Assembly: GCA_003021045.1 (NCBI GenBank)
Contig: PXRN01000018.1
Coordinates: forward strand, 1 to 64,000
Direction: 5' to 3'
DNA length: 64,000 nucleotides
Origin: Halobacteriales archaeon QS_4_69_34
GTDB lineage: Archaea; Halobacteriota; Halobacteria; Halobacteriales; Halococcaceae
The notes beneath the pieces were generated by a model. That model was not told the DNA's origin and ran no database searches. It saw nothing but the letters and a program-made list of their open reading frames with translations. Every line of letters begins with the position of its first letter. Positions within the stretch are counted from its first letter, which is position 1. This document shows positions 44,015-53,070 of this stretch, piece after piece. Made by a program: the position numbers and the translations under genes.

Positions 44015-45394
44015 ATGTCCGCGTTTGCCCGCGTCCACGACGCGGCCCTCCGGGAGTTCGTCGAACGCCTCCTCGGGTTCGACACCACCGGCGGCAGCGA
44101 AGCACCCGCGCAAGCGTGGCTCGTCGATCAGCTGGCGGGTCTCGGCTTCTCGACCTACGAGTGGACTGCCGACGCCGACCGACTCGCGGCCCATCCCTCC
44201 TTTCCGGACGCGCCCGAGGCGATCGACGCGGCCGACCGACCGAGCGTCGCCGGCGTGCTCGAACTCGGCGATCCCGACGCCGGGCCGACGCTCGTTCTGA
44301 ACGGTCACGTCGACGTCGTGCCCGCCGAACGGGCGCTCTGGTCGAGCGACCCCTTCGAACCCACGTGGGACGGCGACGCGCTCACCGCACGCGGTGCGGT
44401 GGACATGAAGGCCGGGCTCGGGGCCTGCGTCTTCGCGGCGCGTCACCTCGCCGACACGGTCGAGGACGCCGGCGCGGCAGGCGACGTCGGTGTCGCTGGC
44501 GACACCGGTGCTGCCGGCGCTACCGGCACCGCAGACATCGAAGACGCCGACACCGCGGGACTCGACGGCCGGATCGTCGTCGAGAGCGTCGTCGGCGAGG
44601 AGGCGGGTGGCATCGGGGCCGCGACGGCCGCGCTCGATAATCCGTACCCGTTCGAGCGGGACGCAGCGATCGTCGCCGAGCCCACCGACCTCCGGCCAGT
44701 AGCCGCCACGGAGGGCTGTCTGATGGTGCGACTCGGACTCGACGGTCGCTCGGCCCACGCCGCGACGCGCTGGCGCGGCGAGTCCGTCCTCCCGCGCTTC
44801 GAGCGCGTCCGCGAGGCGTTCGAACGGCTGGAGAGCGAACGAGCACGGCGCGTCACCCATCCTCTCTACGAGGAGTTCCCGATCCCGTGGCCGGTCGTCG
44901 CCGGGACCCTTCGGGCGGGATCGTGGCCCTCGACGGTCCCGGCGTCGCTGGTCGCGGAGTACCGCATCGGTGTCGCGCCGGGCGAATCGGTGCGCGCCGT
45001 CGAGGCCGCGTTCCGCGAGCGCCTCGCGGAGATCTGCGCCGACGACGAGTGGCTCCGCGAGCACCCGCCGACGTTCGAGCGCTTTGCGATCCAGTTCGAG
45101 CCAAGCGAGATCGACCCCGACGAACCGGTCGTCCGGGCGGTGCAACGAGCCATGGAGGAAAACGGCCGCTCGGGGACGGCCCCCCGCGGCGCGACCTACG
45201 GCACGGACGCGCGCCACTACGTCGACGCCGGGATCCCGACGGTAGTCTTCGGGCCGGGATCGATCGAGCAGGCACACTTCCCCGAGGAGACGATCCAGTG
45301 GCCGGAGGTCACGGACGCCGGCACGATCCTCGCGGACGCGGCACGGGAGTTCCTCGGCGGTCGGTCGGTTGTCGAGGGCCGATCGGCGGACTAG
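44015..45394 (+). CDS. M20-family metallopeptidase/deacylase (ArgE/DapE-like)
   Basis: The 459-residue protein has the M20 zinc ligands: LVLNGHVDVVPAERALWSSD (His, then Asp catalytic base), RGAVDMKAGLGACVFAARHL (bridging Asp), VESVVGEEAGGIGAATAALD (catalytic Glu pair), VAEPTDLRP, and the late His in EQAHFPEETIQ. The dimerisation domain is present. A 35-residue Gly/Ala/Asp/Thr insertion (about 150-185) separates two catalytic segments. It removes an acyl or amino acid group from a small amide such as an N-acyl amino acid; the exact substrate is open. Its stop overlaps the convergent gene by four bases. Confidence 0.88.
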   Translation: MSAFARVHDAALREFVERLLGFDTTGGSEAPAQAWLVDQLAGLGFSTYEWTADADRLAAHPSFPDAPEAIDAADRPSVAGVLELGDPDAGPTLVLNGHVDVVPAERALWSSDPFEPTWDGDALTARGAVDMKAGLGACVFAARHLADTVEDAGAAGDVGVAGDTGAAGATGTADIEDADTAGLDGRIVVESVVGEEAGGIGAATAALDNPYPFERDAAIVAEPTDLRPVAATEGCLMVRLGLDGRSAHAATRWRGESVLPRFERVREAFERLESERARRVTHPLYEEFPIPWPVVAGTLRAGSWPSTVPASLVAEYRIGVAPGESVRAVEAAFRERLAEICADDEWLREHPPTFERFAIQFEPSEIDPDEPVVRAVQRAMEENGRSGTAPRGATYGTDARHYVDAGIPTVVFGPGSIEQAHFPEETIQWPEVTDAGTILADAAREFLGGRSVVEGRSAD

Positions 45395-46053
45395 CGCTCC
45401 CCGCCGTCGAGGGCGTCGGCGACGATCACGGCGGGATCGACGCCCTCGAGGGCGGCTCGCCGGCGGAGCGCCGCGTAGGTGTCGGTCGGCAGCGCGAGGG
45501 TGATCTCGCCGGGGGTGATGTCCTCCCTGGCGAGCGCGCGCTCGATCGGCGTGCCCTCGTTGACCGCGCTGGCGATCGCGCGCACCTCCCGGACGGTGAG
45601 GTCGCCGTCGAGGGTCGCCCACGCGAGCAGCAGGCGCGCCCGGCCCTGCACGCGGGCGATGTGCTTGGCGGCGGTCGGGGCGACCTCCCCGGTGGCGACG
45701 TGGCGGCGAACCGACTGGGGGAGGTCGTGGACGCGCGCCCACTTCCGGATGAAGGAGACGGTCGCCGGGCCGCCCGCGCGCTCGGCGGCGGCCTTATACG
45801 AGCCCTCGCCGCGAACGAGCGCGGCACAGGCGGCCGCGCCCCGGAGCATGTAGACGTTGTCGGCATCGGCGGCGACGTCGTCGGCGAACGCGCGCACGAC
45901 CTCGGCGGCCGCCGCGAGGCTCTCGGGATCGTCGGGGTCGAACTGGACCGCCTTCGCGGCCCGCTCGCCGGTCAGCTGGGGGTCGCCCCGGACGACCGGC
46001 CGGCCGACGGGCGACTCGCGCTCGGCTCCCGGCTCGTCCCCCTCGGCGGTCAT
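45391..46053 (-). CDS. Haloarchaeal helical protein with HTH-like core
   Basis: The 220-residue protein starts MTAEGDEPGAERESPVGRP. Its helical body includes DNVYMLRGAAACAALVRGEG, SYKAAAERAGGPATVSFIRK and WARVHDLPQSVRRHVATGEV, followed by APTAAKHIARVQGRARLLLA and a C-terminal domain ending GVDPAVIVADALDGGER. The AAERA...SFIRKWARVHDLPQSV part looks like a ParB/KorB-type helix-turn-helix and the end resembles a small dimerisation domain. I associate it with DUF7119 but cannot confirm. A DNA-binding role is inferred. It is convergent with the M20 gene. Confidence 0.7.
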   Translation of the reverse strand: MTAEGDEPGAERESPVGRPVVRGDPQLTGERAAKAVQFDPDDPESLAAAAEVVRAFADDVAADADNVYMLRGAAACAALVRGEGSYKAAAERAGGPATVSFIRKWARVHDLPQSVRRHVATGEVAPTAAKHIARVQGRARLLLAWATLDGDLTVREVRAIASAVNEGTPIERALAREDITPGEITLALPTDTYAALRRRAALEGVDPAVIVADALDGGER

Positions 46054-46119
46054 GGCGGCCGTCCGGCGGCCACAGGTAAAAACACCTCGCGGCTCGTGTG
46101 CCGTCAGCACACGAGCGGG

Positions 46120-46323
46120 TCAGTCCGCGCTCGACTCGCGCCGCTCGGAGACCTGCTCCCAGATCTCGGTGCAGCCACAGCCGTCGTCGACGTCGTCGAG
46201 CCACGCCTCCTCGGGGTCGCGCTCGTCGTCCTCCGGGGTCCGGGCCCCTTCGGCCGTCTCCCGGTCGTCGGCGTCCCGTGGCTCGCGCTCGACGGTCTCG
46301 GCGTCGGCCTCGCTACCGCTCAT
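46120..46323 (-). CDS. Small acidic protein with a CGC motif
   Basis: The 67-residue protein is mostly acidic and disordered (DADDRETAEGARTPEDDERD), then ends with WLDDVDDGCGCTEIWEQVSE and a charged tail. The two cysteines in GCGC plus TEIWE look like a conserved haloarchaeal microprotein motif that could bind metal as a dimer. It lies 66 bp upstream of the previous gene on the same strand. Function unknown. Confidence 0.6.
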   Translation of the reverse strand: MSGSEADAETVEREPRDADDRETAEGARTPEDDERDPEEAWLDDVDDGCGCTEIWEQVSERRESSAD

Positions 46324-46554
46324 CGGGCCGCCCCCGGACGCGTGCTGGTTCGGGTCCCGTCGACCGACGCGTGCAGCGACGTGCCGTCGTCGTGGATCAT
46401 CGAATCCGCCTACGCGCGGGACCCGGATAAACGCGCGCCCACCCGTAAGCCCTACCCGCACTCCCGCCTTCCGGCAACGACTGCCTCGAACTTCGACGCC
46501 GGATCGCGGGTCAATCGCCGCGCCGTCGAGTGGTTTTTCGCTCGCCGAGGCGTC

Positions 46555-46959
46555 ATGGCGTCCGGGCCGGCGGCGTCGACCGCCCCGCCGGCCCGCCGAC
46601 GGACTCAGGTGGGTCGCGCCCCTTGGATACCTGTGGCGATCTCGGTACACCAGCTCGACGACGGAGCGTGGATCAGCGTCGACGACGCGCGACGGGTGAG
46701 CGTCGGCGAACTCCGGCGGCTCGCGCGCCACGACTTCTGTGGGTGTGCCCTGGCCGACGTGCTCGTCGAGGGGTTCGTCGAGGTCGGCGTCGATCCGCCC
46801 GATATCGAGGCCCGGGTCGCCGGTCAGTGCATCGCGTGTGGCGAGAGCGGCGTCACCGATTGGCTCGCGGTGGGGCGGTGGCTCGACGGCGAGTTCTACC
46901 CCGTTGCCCCCGAGAGCGTCCACCTCCTCCGCCGGAGCGACGGTTCGCCGACGGGGTGA
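46555..46959 (+). CDS. Conserved haloarchaeal protein with paired cysteines
   Basis: The 134-residue protein (ATG 46555; a GTG at 46633 would give 108 residues starting AISVHQLDDGAWISVDD) has RLARHDFCGCALADVLVEGF and VAGQCIACGESGVTDWLAVG. The CGC and CxxC pairs suggest a zinc site. WLDGEFYPVAPESVHLLRR follows. No enzyme family is recognised. It precedes the nitrite/sulfite reductase gene by about 125 bp on the same strand. Confidence 0.6.
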   Translation: MASGPAASTAPPARRRTQVGRAPWIPVAISVHQLDDGAWISVDDARRVSVGELRRLARHDFCGCALADVLVEGFVEVGVDPPDIEARVAGQCIACGESGVTDWLAVGRWLDGEFYPVAPESVHLLRRSDGSPTG

Positions 46960-47083
46960 GCGGCGAGCCCGGCCGGACGATCCCCGGTCGCACAGTACCG
47001 GAAACACTGTCCCTATTCACCGAGACGCGGGGAGGATTGACGCCACGAACGGGGGTTTAGGCGTCGGGACCGTTTCAGCCACC

Positions 47084-48859
47084 ATGCCAAGCAAGGTCGA
47101 GGGCTGGAAGGACGAGGTCTACGGGGCCGAGATCCGCGAGCGCCTCTTCGAGTTCGCCGAGGAGGGCTGGGAGTCGATCCCCGAGGACGAACACGACGCG
47201 TGGTTCGAGCGCTTCAAGTGGTGGGGGCTGTACCACCAGCGCGACGGTCAGGAGTCCTACTTCATGATGCGGATCGGCACGCCCAACGGCGTCCTGAAGC
47301 CGGGCCAGCTCCGCACGGTGGCGGAGGTCGCCGACGAGTACGCCCGCGGGCCCGTCGACAACCCCGAGTTCGGCGGCGCGTACTGTGACTGGACGACCCG
47401 CCAGTCGATCCAGCTCCACTGGATCCGCATCGAGGACGTGCCCGACATCTTCGAGAAGCTGGAGTCGGCGGGCCTCTCGACCATCCAGGCCTGTGGCGAT
47501 TCCTGGCGCAACATCGTCGGCTGTCCGGTCGCCGGCAAGGACACCCACGAGTACGTCGACGCGTGGCCCGTAGCGGAGGAGCTCCACGAGGAGTTCAAGG
47601 GCAACGAGCTCTACGAGAACCTCCCCCGGAAGTGGAAGGTCTCGGTCACGGGGTGTGACGAGGGCTGCGGGCAGGGCGATATCAACGACCTCGCGTTCGA
47701 GCCCGCGAGAAAGGAGCTCGACGGCGAGCAGGTGCGCGGGTTCAACGTCCGCGTCGGCGGCGGCCTCTCGCGCAAGGAGCCCCGCTTCGCCAAGGACATC
47801 GACGTGTTCTGCCGGCCCGAGAACGCCACGGACGTGTCGGCGGGCATCTCCGCGCTCTTCCGGGACCACGGCGACCGCGACAACCGCTTCAACGCCCGCA
47901 TCAAGTTCCTGATGGACGAGTGGGGTCCCGAGAAGTTCAGAGCGGTCCTCCAGGAGGAGTACATGGACTACGAGCTCCCGACCGCGGGCGAGGACCTGCG
48001 CGAGGACTACACCTACAACGCTGGCACGCAGGGCGAACACGGCGACCACGTCGGCGTCCACGCCCAGCCCGACGGGAACTACTACATCGGGCTCGACGTG
48101 CTCGTCGGGCGGATGGGCGTCGAGGACGTCTACGAGCTCGCCGACCTCGCCGAGGAGTACGGCTCCGGGGAGGTACGGCTGACCCAGCGCCAGAACGCCA
48201 TCGTCACCGACGTCCCCGAGGAGAGCCTGGACGCCCTCCTCGACGAGCCCCTGCTGGAGGACTACTCGCCGGACCCACACCCGTTCATGCGCGGGTCGAT
48301 CGCGTGCACGGGCACGGAGTTCTGCTCGCTGTCGATCGTCGAGACGAAAAACCGGCAGGTCCGGTACGCGCGCTGGCTCAAGGACAACGTCGAGCTTCCG
48401 GCGGGCGTCGAGGACTTCCACGTCCACCTCTCGGGGTGTACCGCGTCGTGTGCCCAACCCCAGATCGCCGACGTGTCGCTGCGGGGCATGAAGACCAGAA
48501 AGGACGGCGAGCCCGTGGAGGCGTTCGACATCGGGCTCGGGGGCGGGCTCGGCGAGGACCCCCACTTCGCCGACTGGATCGCCATGCGCGTCGCCGCCGA
48601 CGAGGTGCCCGGCTACATCGCGAACGTGCTCGCGGCGTTCGAAGACGAGCGCGAGGGCGAGGAGAGCTTCCGGGAGTTCGTCGCCGCGCGCGACGAGGAG
48701 GCCCTGGAGAACCTCGCCGAACCCGCGGAGACCGACTACGAGGACCCGTTCATGCACAACACGAAGATGACGTGGTACCCCTACGCCGACGAGGACGGCA
48801 TGGACGCGAAGCCGACGCCCGCGCGCGCGGACGGCAGCCGGATCCCGGCCGACGACTGA
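47084..48859 (+). CDS. nirA: Siroheme/4Fe-4S nitrite or sulfite reductase
   Basis: The 591-residue protein is a ferredoxin-type NirA/SiR. The two repeated halves are visible: FKWWGLYHQRDGQESYFMMR with LRTVAEVADEYARG and WTTRQSIQLHWIRIED, then VGVHAQPDGNYYIGLDVLVG with VRLTQRQNAIVTDVPE. The cluster ligands are IACTGTEFCSLSIVETK (Cys-x5-Cys) and HLSGCTASCAQPQIADV (Cys-x3-Cys). It reduces nitrite to ammonia or sulfite to sulfide with six electrons from ferredoxin. No nitrate reductase or sulfur genes lie nearby, so the choice between nitrite and sulfite is not settled. ATG 47084 fits the family start. Confidence 0.9.
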   Translation: MPSKVEGWKDEVYGAEIRERLFEFAEEGWESIPEDEHDAWFERFKWWGLYHQRDGQESYFMMRIGTPNGVLKPGQLRTVAEVADEYARGPVDNPEFGGAYCDWTTRQSIQLHWIRIEDVPDIFEKLESAGLSTIQACGDSWRNIVGCPVAGKDTHEYVDAWPVAEELHEEFKGNELYENLPRKWKVSVTGCDEGCGQGDINDLAFEPARKELDGEQVRGFNVRVGGGLSRKEPRFAKDIDVFCRPENATDVSAGISALFRDHGDRDNRFNARIKFLMDEWGPEKFRAVLQEEYMDYELPTAGEDLREDYTYNAGTQGEHGDHVGVHAQPDGNYYIGLDVLVGRMGVEDVYELADLAEEYGSGEVRLTQRQNAIVTDVPEESLDALLDEPLLEDYSPDPHPFMRGSIACTGTEFCSLSIVETKNRQVRYARWLKDNVELPAGVEDFHVHLSGCTASCAQPQIADVSLRGMKTRKDGEPVEAFDIGLGGGLGEDPHFADWIAMRVAADEVPGYIANVLAAFEDEREGEESFREFVAARDEEALENLAEPAETDYEDPFMHNTKMTWYPYADEDGMDAKPTPARADGSRIPADD

Positions 48860-48965
48860 ACCGCGACCGACGGCTGCGCCGAAGCGGACCGATCGCGGCA
48901 CTCGGACGCCGCCGCGTTCGACCGCCGACGCCGTGGATTAAGTTCCCGGACGCCCAACCGAGGGC

Positions 48966-49250
48966 ATGAGCGATCGCATCCTGAAAGTCAACGCCTACAC
49001 GACGCTGGACCTGCTCGACGCACGAGCGGAAGGGCACGACTTCGAGGAGGAGGCCCTCGCCGTGCTCAACGTCACCTCGCCCCGGAAGAACCCCGACCAC
49101 GTCGAACTCCAGCTCGAACTCGACAACACGCAACTGGAACGGCTGCCCGCCCACGCCGAGGAGGTGACGCTCACCCCCGAGCAGGCACGCACCGTCGCGG
49201 CGGCGCTCGAGGAAAACGCCGAGCAGGTCGAGGCCGCACAGGGAGAGTGA
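48966..49250 (+). CDS. DUF6360-like small haloarchaeal protein
   Basis: The 94-residue protein begins MSDRILKVNAYTTLDLLDAR and continues NVTSPRKNPDHVELQLELDN, ending in a helix VTLTPEQARTVAAALEENAE. It has the form of a small beta-sheet plus helix and strict spacing, typical of a conserved haloarchaeal family (DUF6360 is my best match, unconfirmed). A T7 run 50 bp downstream may end its transcript. Function unknown. Confidence 0.7.
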   Translation: MSDRILKVNAYTTLDLLDARAEGHDFEEEALAVLNVTSPRKNPDHVELQLELDNTQLERLPAHAEEVTLTPEQARTVAAALEENAEQVEAAQGE

Positions 49251-49299
49251 CCGGCTGGCGGCCGCCCCAGGGCCACCCGCTGGCGACCGACCGTCCCGC

Positions 49300-49306
49300 T
49301 TTTTTT
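49300..49306 (+). terminator. Oligo-T transcription terminator candidate
   Basis: CCCGCTTTTTTTAGC contains seven T after a GC-rich stretch, 50 bp past the DUF6360-like stop. Archaeal RNA polymerase terminates at such T runs without needing a hairpin. Confidence 0.5.
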
Positions 49307-49446
49307 AGCAGCCACCACCGACCCGAGAGGAGTCGTGTCAATACACGGCCACGTCCGCCGTATTCCGCGCCGCCCGTCCGGTTCGACGGGCGAGAGCGGG
49401 ATATCGACCCGGCTTCGAATTTCGAAACTCGGCTACGCATCTCGCA

Positions 49447-49454
49447 CTTTATCG
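49447..49454 (+). promoter_or_regulatory. TATA-like box for carB
   Basis: CTTTATCG predicts initiation near 49478, between the two in-frame ATGs (49469 and 49490). It therefore favours 49490 as the start, with a leader of about 12 bases. A second AT-rich TTATTACG follows at 49471. Confidence 0.45.
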
Positions 49455-49489
49455 CCGGGCTTATTACGATGTACGGACCACCTCGGGCA

Positions 49490-52400
49490 ATGACCGACGA
49501 GGCTAGAACTATTCTGCTGATCGGCAGCGGCCCCATACAGATCGGCCAGGCGGCGGAGTTCGACTACTCCGGCGCGCAGGCCTGTCGCGCGCTCGCCGAG
49601 GAGGGCGCGCGAGTCGTCCTCGTCAACTCCAACCCCGCGACGATCATGACCGACCCCGAGATGGCCGACGCGGTGTACGTCGAGCCGATCACCACCGAGG
49701 CCATCGCCGAGGTCGTCGCACGGGAGGAGCCCGACGGGGTGATCGCCGGTCTCGGCGGGCAGACGGGGCTGAACGTCACCGCCGAGCTCGCCGAGGAGGG
49801 CGTCTTAGAGGAGCACGACGTCGAGATCATGGGCACGCCCTTGGAGACCATCTACGCGACCGAGGACCGCGAGCAGTTCCGCCGGCGGATGGAGGCGATC
49901 GGCCAGCCGGTGCCCCGCTCGACCACCATCGCGCTCGATCCGGACGAATCGGCGACGGAGCTCGACGGGCCGGCCCTCCGCGAGCGCGTGGAGGCCGCCG
50001 TCGAAGCGGTCGGCGGGCTGCCGGTGATCGCCCGGACGACCTACACCCTCGGGGGCTCGGGATCGGGCATCGTCGGCGAGATGGACGAACTGACCGAGCG
50101 CGTCCGCAAGGGCCTGCGCCTCTCCCGGAACGGAGAAGTCCTGATCACGGAGTCCATCTCGGGGTGGGTCGAACTGGAGTACGAGGTGATGCGTGACGCC
50201 GCCGATTCCTGCATCATCATCTGTAACATGGAGAATCTCGACCCGATGGGCATCCACACCGGGGAGTCCGTGGTGGTGACCCCCTCGCAGGTGATCCCCG
50301 ACCGCGGTCACCAGGCGATGCGCGACGCCGCGCTCTCGGTGATCCGCGATCTGGGCATCCAAGGCGGGTGCAACATCCAGTTCGCGTGGCGCGACGACGG
50401 CTCCCCGGGCGGGGAGTACCGGGTCGTGGAGGTTAACCCCAGGGTGTCGCGGTCGTCGGCGCTGGCCTCGAAGGCGACCGGCTATCCCATCGCGCGCGTG
50501 ACCGCGAAGGTCGCCCTCGGAAAGCGGCTCCACGAAATCGACAACGAGATCACCGGCGAGACGACGGCGGCGTTCGAGCCCGCCATCGACTACGTCGTCA
50601 CCAAGATACCACGGTGGCCCAACCGGAAGTTCCGGGACGTCGAGTTCGAACTCGGGACGGCGATGAAAAGCACCGGCGAGGCGATGGCGATCGGGCGCAC
50701 CTTCAAGGAGTCGCTCCTGAAAGCGCTGCGCTCGACGGAGTACGAGCCGGCGGTCGAGTGGAGCGCGGTGAGCGACGCGACGCTCGAAGCCGAGTACCTC
50801 GACCGGGCGACGCCCGACCGGCCCTACGCGATGTTCGAGGCGCTCGGGCGGGGGTACTCGGTCGAGCGGGTCGCCGAGCTGACGGGCATCGAGTCGTGGT
50901 ACGTCGAGCGCTACCGGCGGATCGCCGACGCCGCGAAAGCGGCCGCCGCGGGCGAGGTCGCCCCGGCTGCGACGGCGGGTTTCACCAACCACGAGGTCGC
51001 GGCGCTCGCCGGTGGGGAGTTCACCGACACCCACGCCTCGTGGCTCCCGGCCGGGGGCGACGGCGAGCCGTCGAACGGTGGTGAGGCGACGAGCGACGGG
51101 TGGAACGGCGGTGACGACGAGTCGCCGGGCGAGGGCGCCGAGGCGACGCTCCCCGACGGCGCGGGCCCGACGGCCGAGAGCGTCGAGGCGACCGTCCCCG
51201 GTCGGACCTACAAGCAGGTCGACACCTGTGCAGGCGAGTTCGCCGCCTCGACGCCCTACTACTACTCCGCGCGCAAGCCCGCGTCCGCCGGTGGACCCTT
51301 CGAGGGCGACGCCGCGGCGGGCGAACTCGTCGTCGATCGGGACGTCGAGAACGTCGTCGTGGTAGGCGGCGGCCCGATCCGCATCGGCCAGGGCGTCGAG
51401 TTCGACTACTGTGCCGTCCACGCGGTGCGCGCCCTGCGCGAGCTGGGCGTCGAGGCCCACGTCGTGAACAACAATCCCGAGACCGTCTCGACGGACTACG
51501 ACACCTCGGACGGACTGTTCTTCGACCCGATCACCGCCGAGGAGGTCGCCGACACGATCGAGGCCACCGGCGCGGACGGGGCGATGATCCAGTTCGGCGG
51601 CCAGACCTCGGTCGACGTCGGTCGCCCGCTGGAGGCCGAGATCCACAGGAGAGGGCTCGACTGCGAGGTGATGGGCACCGCCGTCGAGGCGATGGACCTC
51701 GCGGAGGACCGGGATCGGTTCAACCGCCTCATGGACGAGCTGGGGATCGCCCAACCGGAGGGAGGGACGGCCACGAGCGCGGCCGAAGCGCTCGATCTGG
51801 CCCACGAAATCGGCTACCCGGTGCTCGTTCGGCCCTCCTACGTGCTCGGCGGGCGTGCGATGGAGGTCGTCGGGAGCGACGCCGAGCTCCGGGAGTACGT
51901 CGGCGAGGCGGTCCGGGTCTCGCCCGAGAAACCGATCCTCGTCGACGAGTTTCTCGCTGATGCCGTGGAGCTCGACGTGGACGCCGTCGCCGACGGCGAG
52001 GACATCCTCGTCGGCGGCGTGATGGAGCACATCGAGTCCGCGGGCGTCCACTCGGGCGACTCGGCGTGTGCGATCCCGCCGCGCTCGCTCTCGCCGGCGA
52101 CGCTGGGGCGGGTACGCGAGGTGGTCGAGGAGATCGCCGGCGCGCTCGGGACGGTGGGGCTGTTGAACGTCCAGCTCGCGGTCGTGGAGAGCGAGGCGGG
52201 CAGTGGCGCGGCGAGCGACGACGCCGCGAGCGAGGTTCACGTACTGGAGGCGAACCCGCGCTCCTCCCGGACGGTGCCGTTCGTCTCGAAGGCCACCGGC
52301 GTTCCGATCGCAAAGCTCGCCGCACAGGTGATGGCCGGGGCGTCGCTCGCCGACCTCGACGCTACAGAGCAGGTCCCCGAGGCGACGAGCGTCAAGGAGG

Positions 52401-52879
52401 TGGTGCTGCCCTTCGATCGCCTGCCCGGTAGCGACCCGCGCCTCGGTCCGGAGATGAAGAGTACGGGCGAGGTGATGGGCACCGCCGACTCGTTCGGGAA
52501 GGCCTACTGGAAGGCCCAAACCGCGACGGGCAAGCCGATCCCCACGGCAGGGACGGCCGCGATCGACCTCTCGGCCCCCGAGTTCCCCGACCCCGAGAGC
52601 GAGCGCGGGAGGGAGCTCGTCGAGGGGTTCGAAGAGCGGTTCGAGCTTCGGTCGTTCGGCGACGAGGGTCTCCGGGACGCGCTCCGTGCGGGGGAGATCG
52701 ACCTCGTGATCTCCCGGGACCGACCCGCGCTAGCGGTGGCGGTCGAGGAGGGAGTGACCTACTTCTCGACGTCGGCGAGCGCGCGGGCGGCCCTCGAAGC
52801 GCTCGACGCACGCGGGGAGGATTCGGCCGTCGAGGCGATCGACCGGCGGCCGACGACGTGCCGGCGCTGGGGTGGCTGA
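49490..52879 (+). CDS. carB: Carbamoyl-phosphate synthase large subunit
   Basis: The 1129-residue protein shows the internal duplication of CarB. The N-terminal half starts ILLIGSGPIQIGQAAEFDYS and has RTTYTLGGSGSGI and CNMENLDPMGIHTGESVVV. The C-terminal half restarts VVVVGGGPIRIGQGVEFDYC with RPSYVLGGRAMEVVG and HIESAGVHSGDSACAIPPRS. A short MGS-like regulatory domain closes it. An acidic Gly/Ser linker (about 515-570) between the halves is longer than in bacteria. It makes carbamoyl phosphate for arginine and pyrimidines from bicarbonate, ATP and ammonia supplied by CarA. carA is not adjacent, so it must be elsewhere. Confidence 0.96.
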   Translation: MTDEARTILLIGSGPIQIGQAAEFDYSGAQACRALAEEGARVVLVNSNPATIMTDPEMADAVYVEPITTEAIAEVVAREEPDGVIAGLGGQTGLNVTAELAEEGVLEEHDVEIMGTPLETIYATEDREQFRRRMEAIGQPVPRSTTIALDPDESATELDGPALRERVEAAVEAVGGLPVIARTTYTLGGSGSGIVGEMDELTERVRKGLRLSRNGEVLITESISGWVELEYEVMRDAADSCIIICNMENLDPMGIHTGESVVVTPSQVIPDRGHQAMRDAALSVIRDLGIQGGCNIQFAWRDDGSPGGEYRVVEVNPRVSRSSALASKATGYPIARVTAKVALGKRLHEIDNEITGETTAAFEPAIDYVVTKIPRWPNRKFRDVEFELGTAMKSTGEAMAIGRTFKESLLKALRSTEYEPAVEWSAVSDATLEAEYLDRATPDRPYAMFEALGRGYSVERVAELTGIESWYVERYRRIADAAKAAAAGEVAPAATAGFTNHEVAALAGGEFTDTHASWLPAGGDGEPSNGGEATSDGWNGGDDESPGEGAEATLPDGAGPTAESVEATVPGRTYKQVDTCAGEFAASTPYYYSARKPASAGGPFEGDAAAGELVVDRDVENVVVVGGGPIRIGQGVEFDYCAVHAVRALRELGVEAHVVNNNPETVSTDYDTSDGLFFDPITAEEVADTIEATGADGAMIQFGGQTSVDVGRPLEAEIHRRGLDCEVMGTAVEAMDLAEDRDRFNRLMDELGIAQPEGGTATSAAEALDLAHEIGYPVLVRPSYVLGGRAMEVVGSDAELREYVGEAVRVSPEKPILVDEFLADAVELDVDAVADGEDILVGGVMEHIESAGVHSGDSACAIPPRSLSPATLGRVREVVEEIAGALGTVGLLNVQLAVVESEAGSGAASDDAASEVHVLEANPRSSRTVPFVSKATGVPIAKLAAQVMAGASLADLDATEQVPEATSVKEVVLPFDRLPGSDPRLGPEMKSTGEVMGTADSFGKAYWKAQTATGKPIPTAGTAAIDLSAPEFPDPESERGRELVEGFEERFELRSFGDEGLRDALRAGEIDLVISRDRPALAVAVEEGVTYFSTSASARAALEALDARGEDSAVEAIDRRPTTCRRWGG

Positions 52880-53070
52880 GTTCGTCGAACCCGAGCGCAT
52901 CGACGGCAACGCCTCGTTCCCCGCGGATCGGCCTGAAAACGTGCATCCGATCTCGCTCGCTCGTCCGGGCCGCCGGCTCCCGGACGCGAAAACGTGAGAA
53001 TCGGCCGCGACCCGGGCCGGGCCACCCACGGGCGAATCCGGAAAAAGCGGGACCACAATCCGCCGTTGGG

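Noticed and set aside
43812-44105. Minus-strand open frame spanning tRNA-Lys
   Set aside because: It reads through the tRNA gene and has no protein character outside it.
47075-48901. 608-residue minus-strand open frame over the nitrite/sulfite reductase
   Set aside because: Composition dominated by Val, Leu, Arg and Asp from antisense GC codons; the plus strand has the cluster ligands.
49805-52519. 904-residue minus-strand open frame over carB
   Set aside because: Pure shadow; carB motifs on the plus strand explain the sequence.
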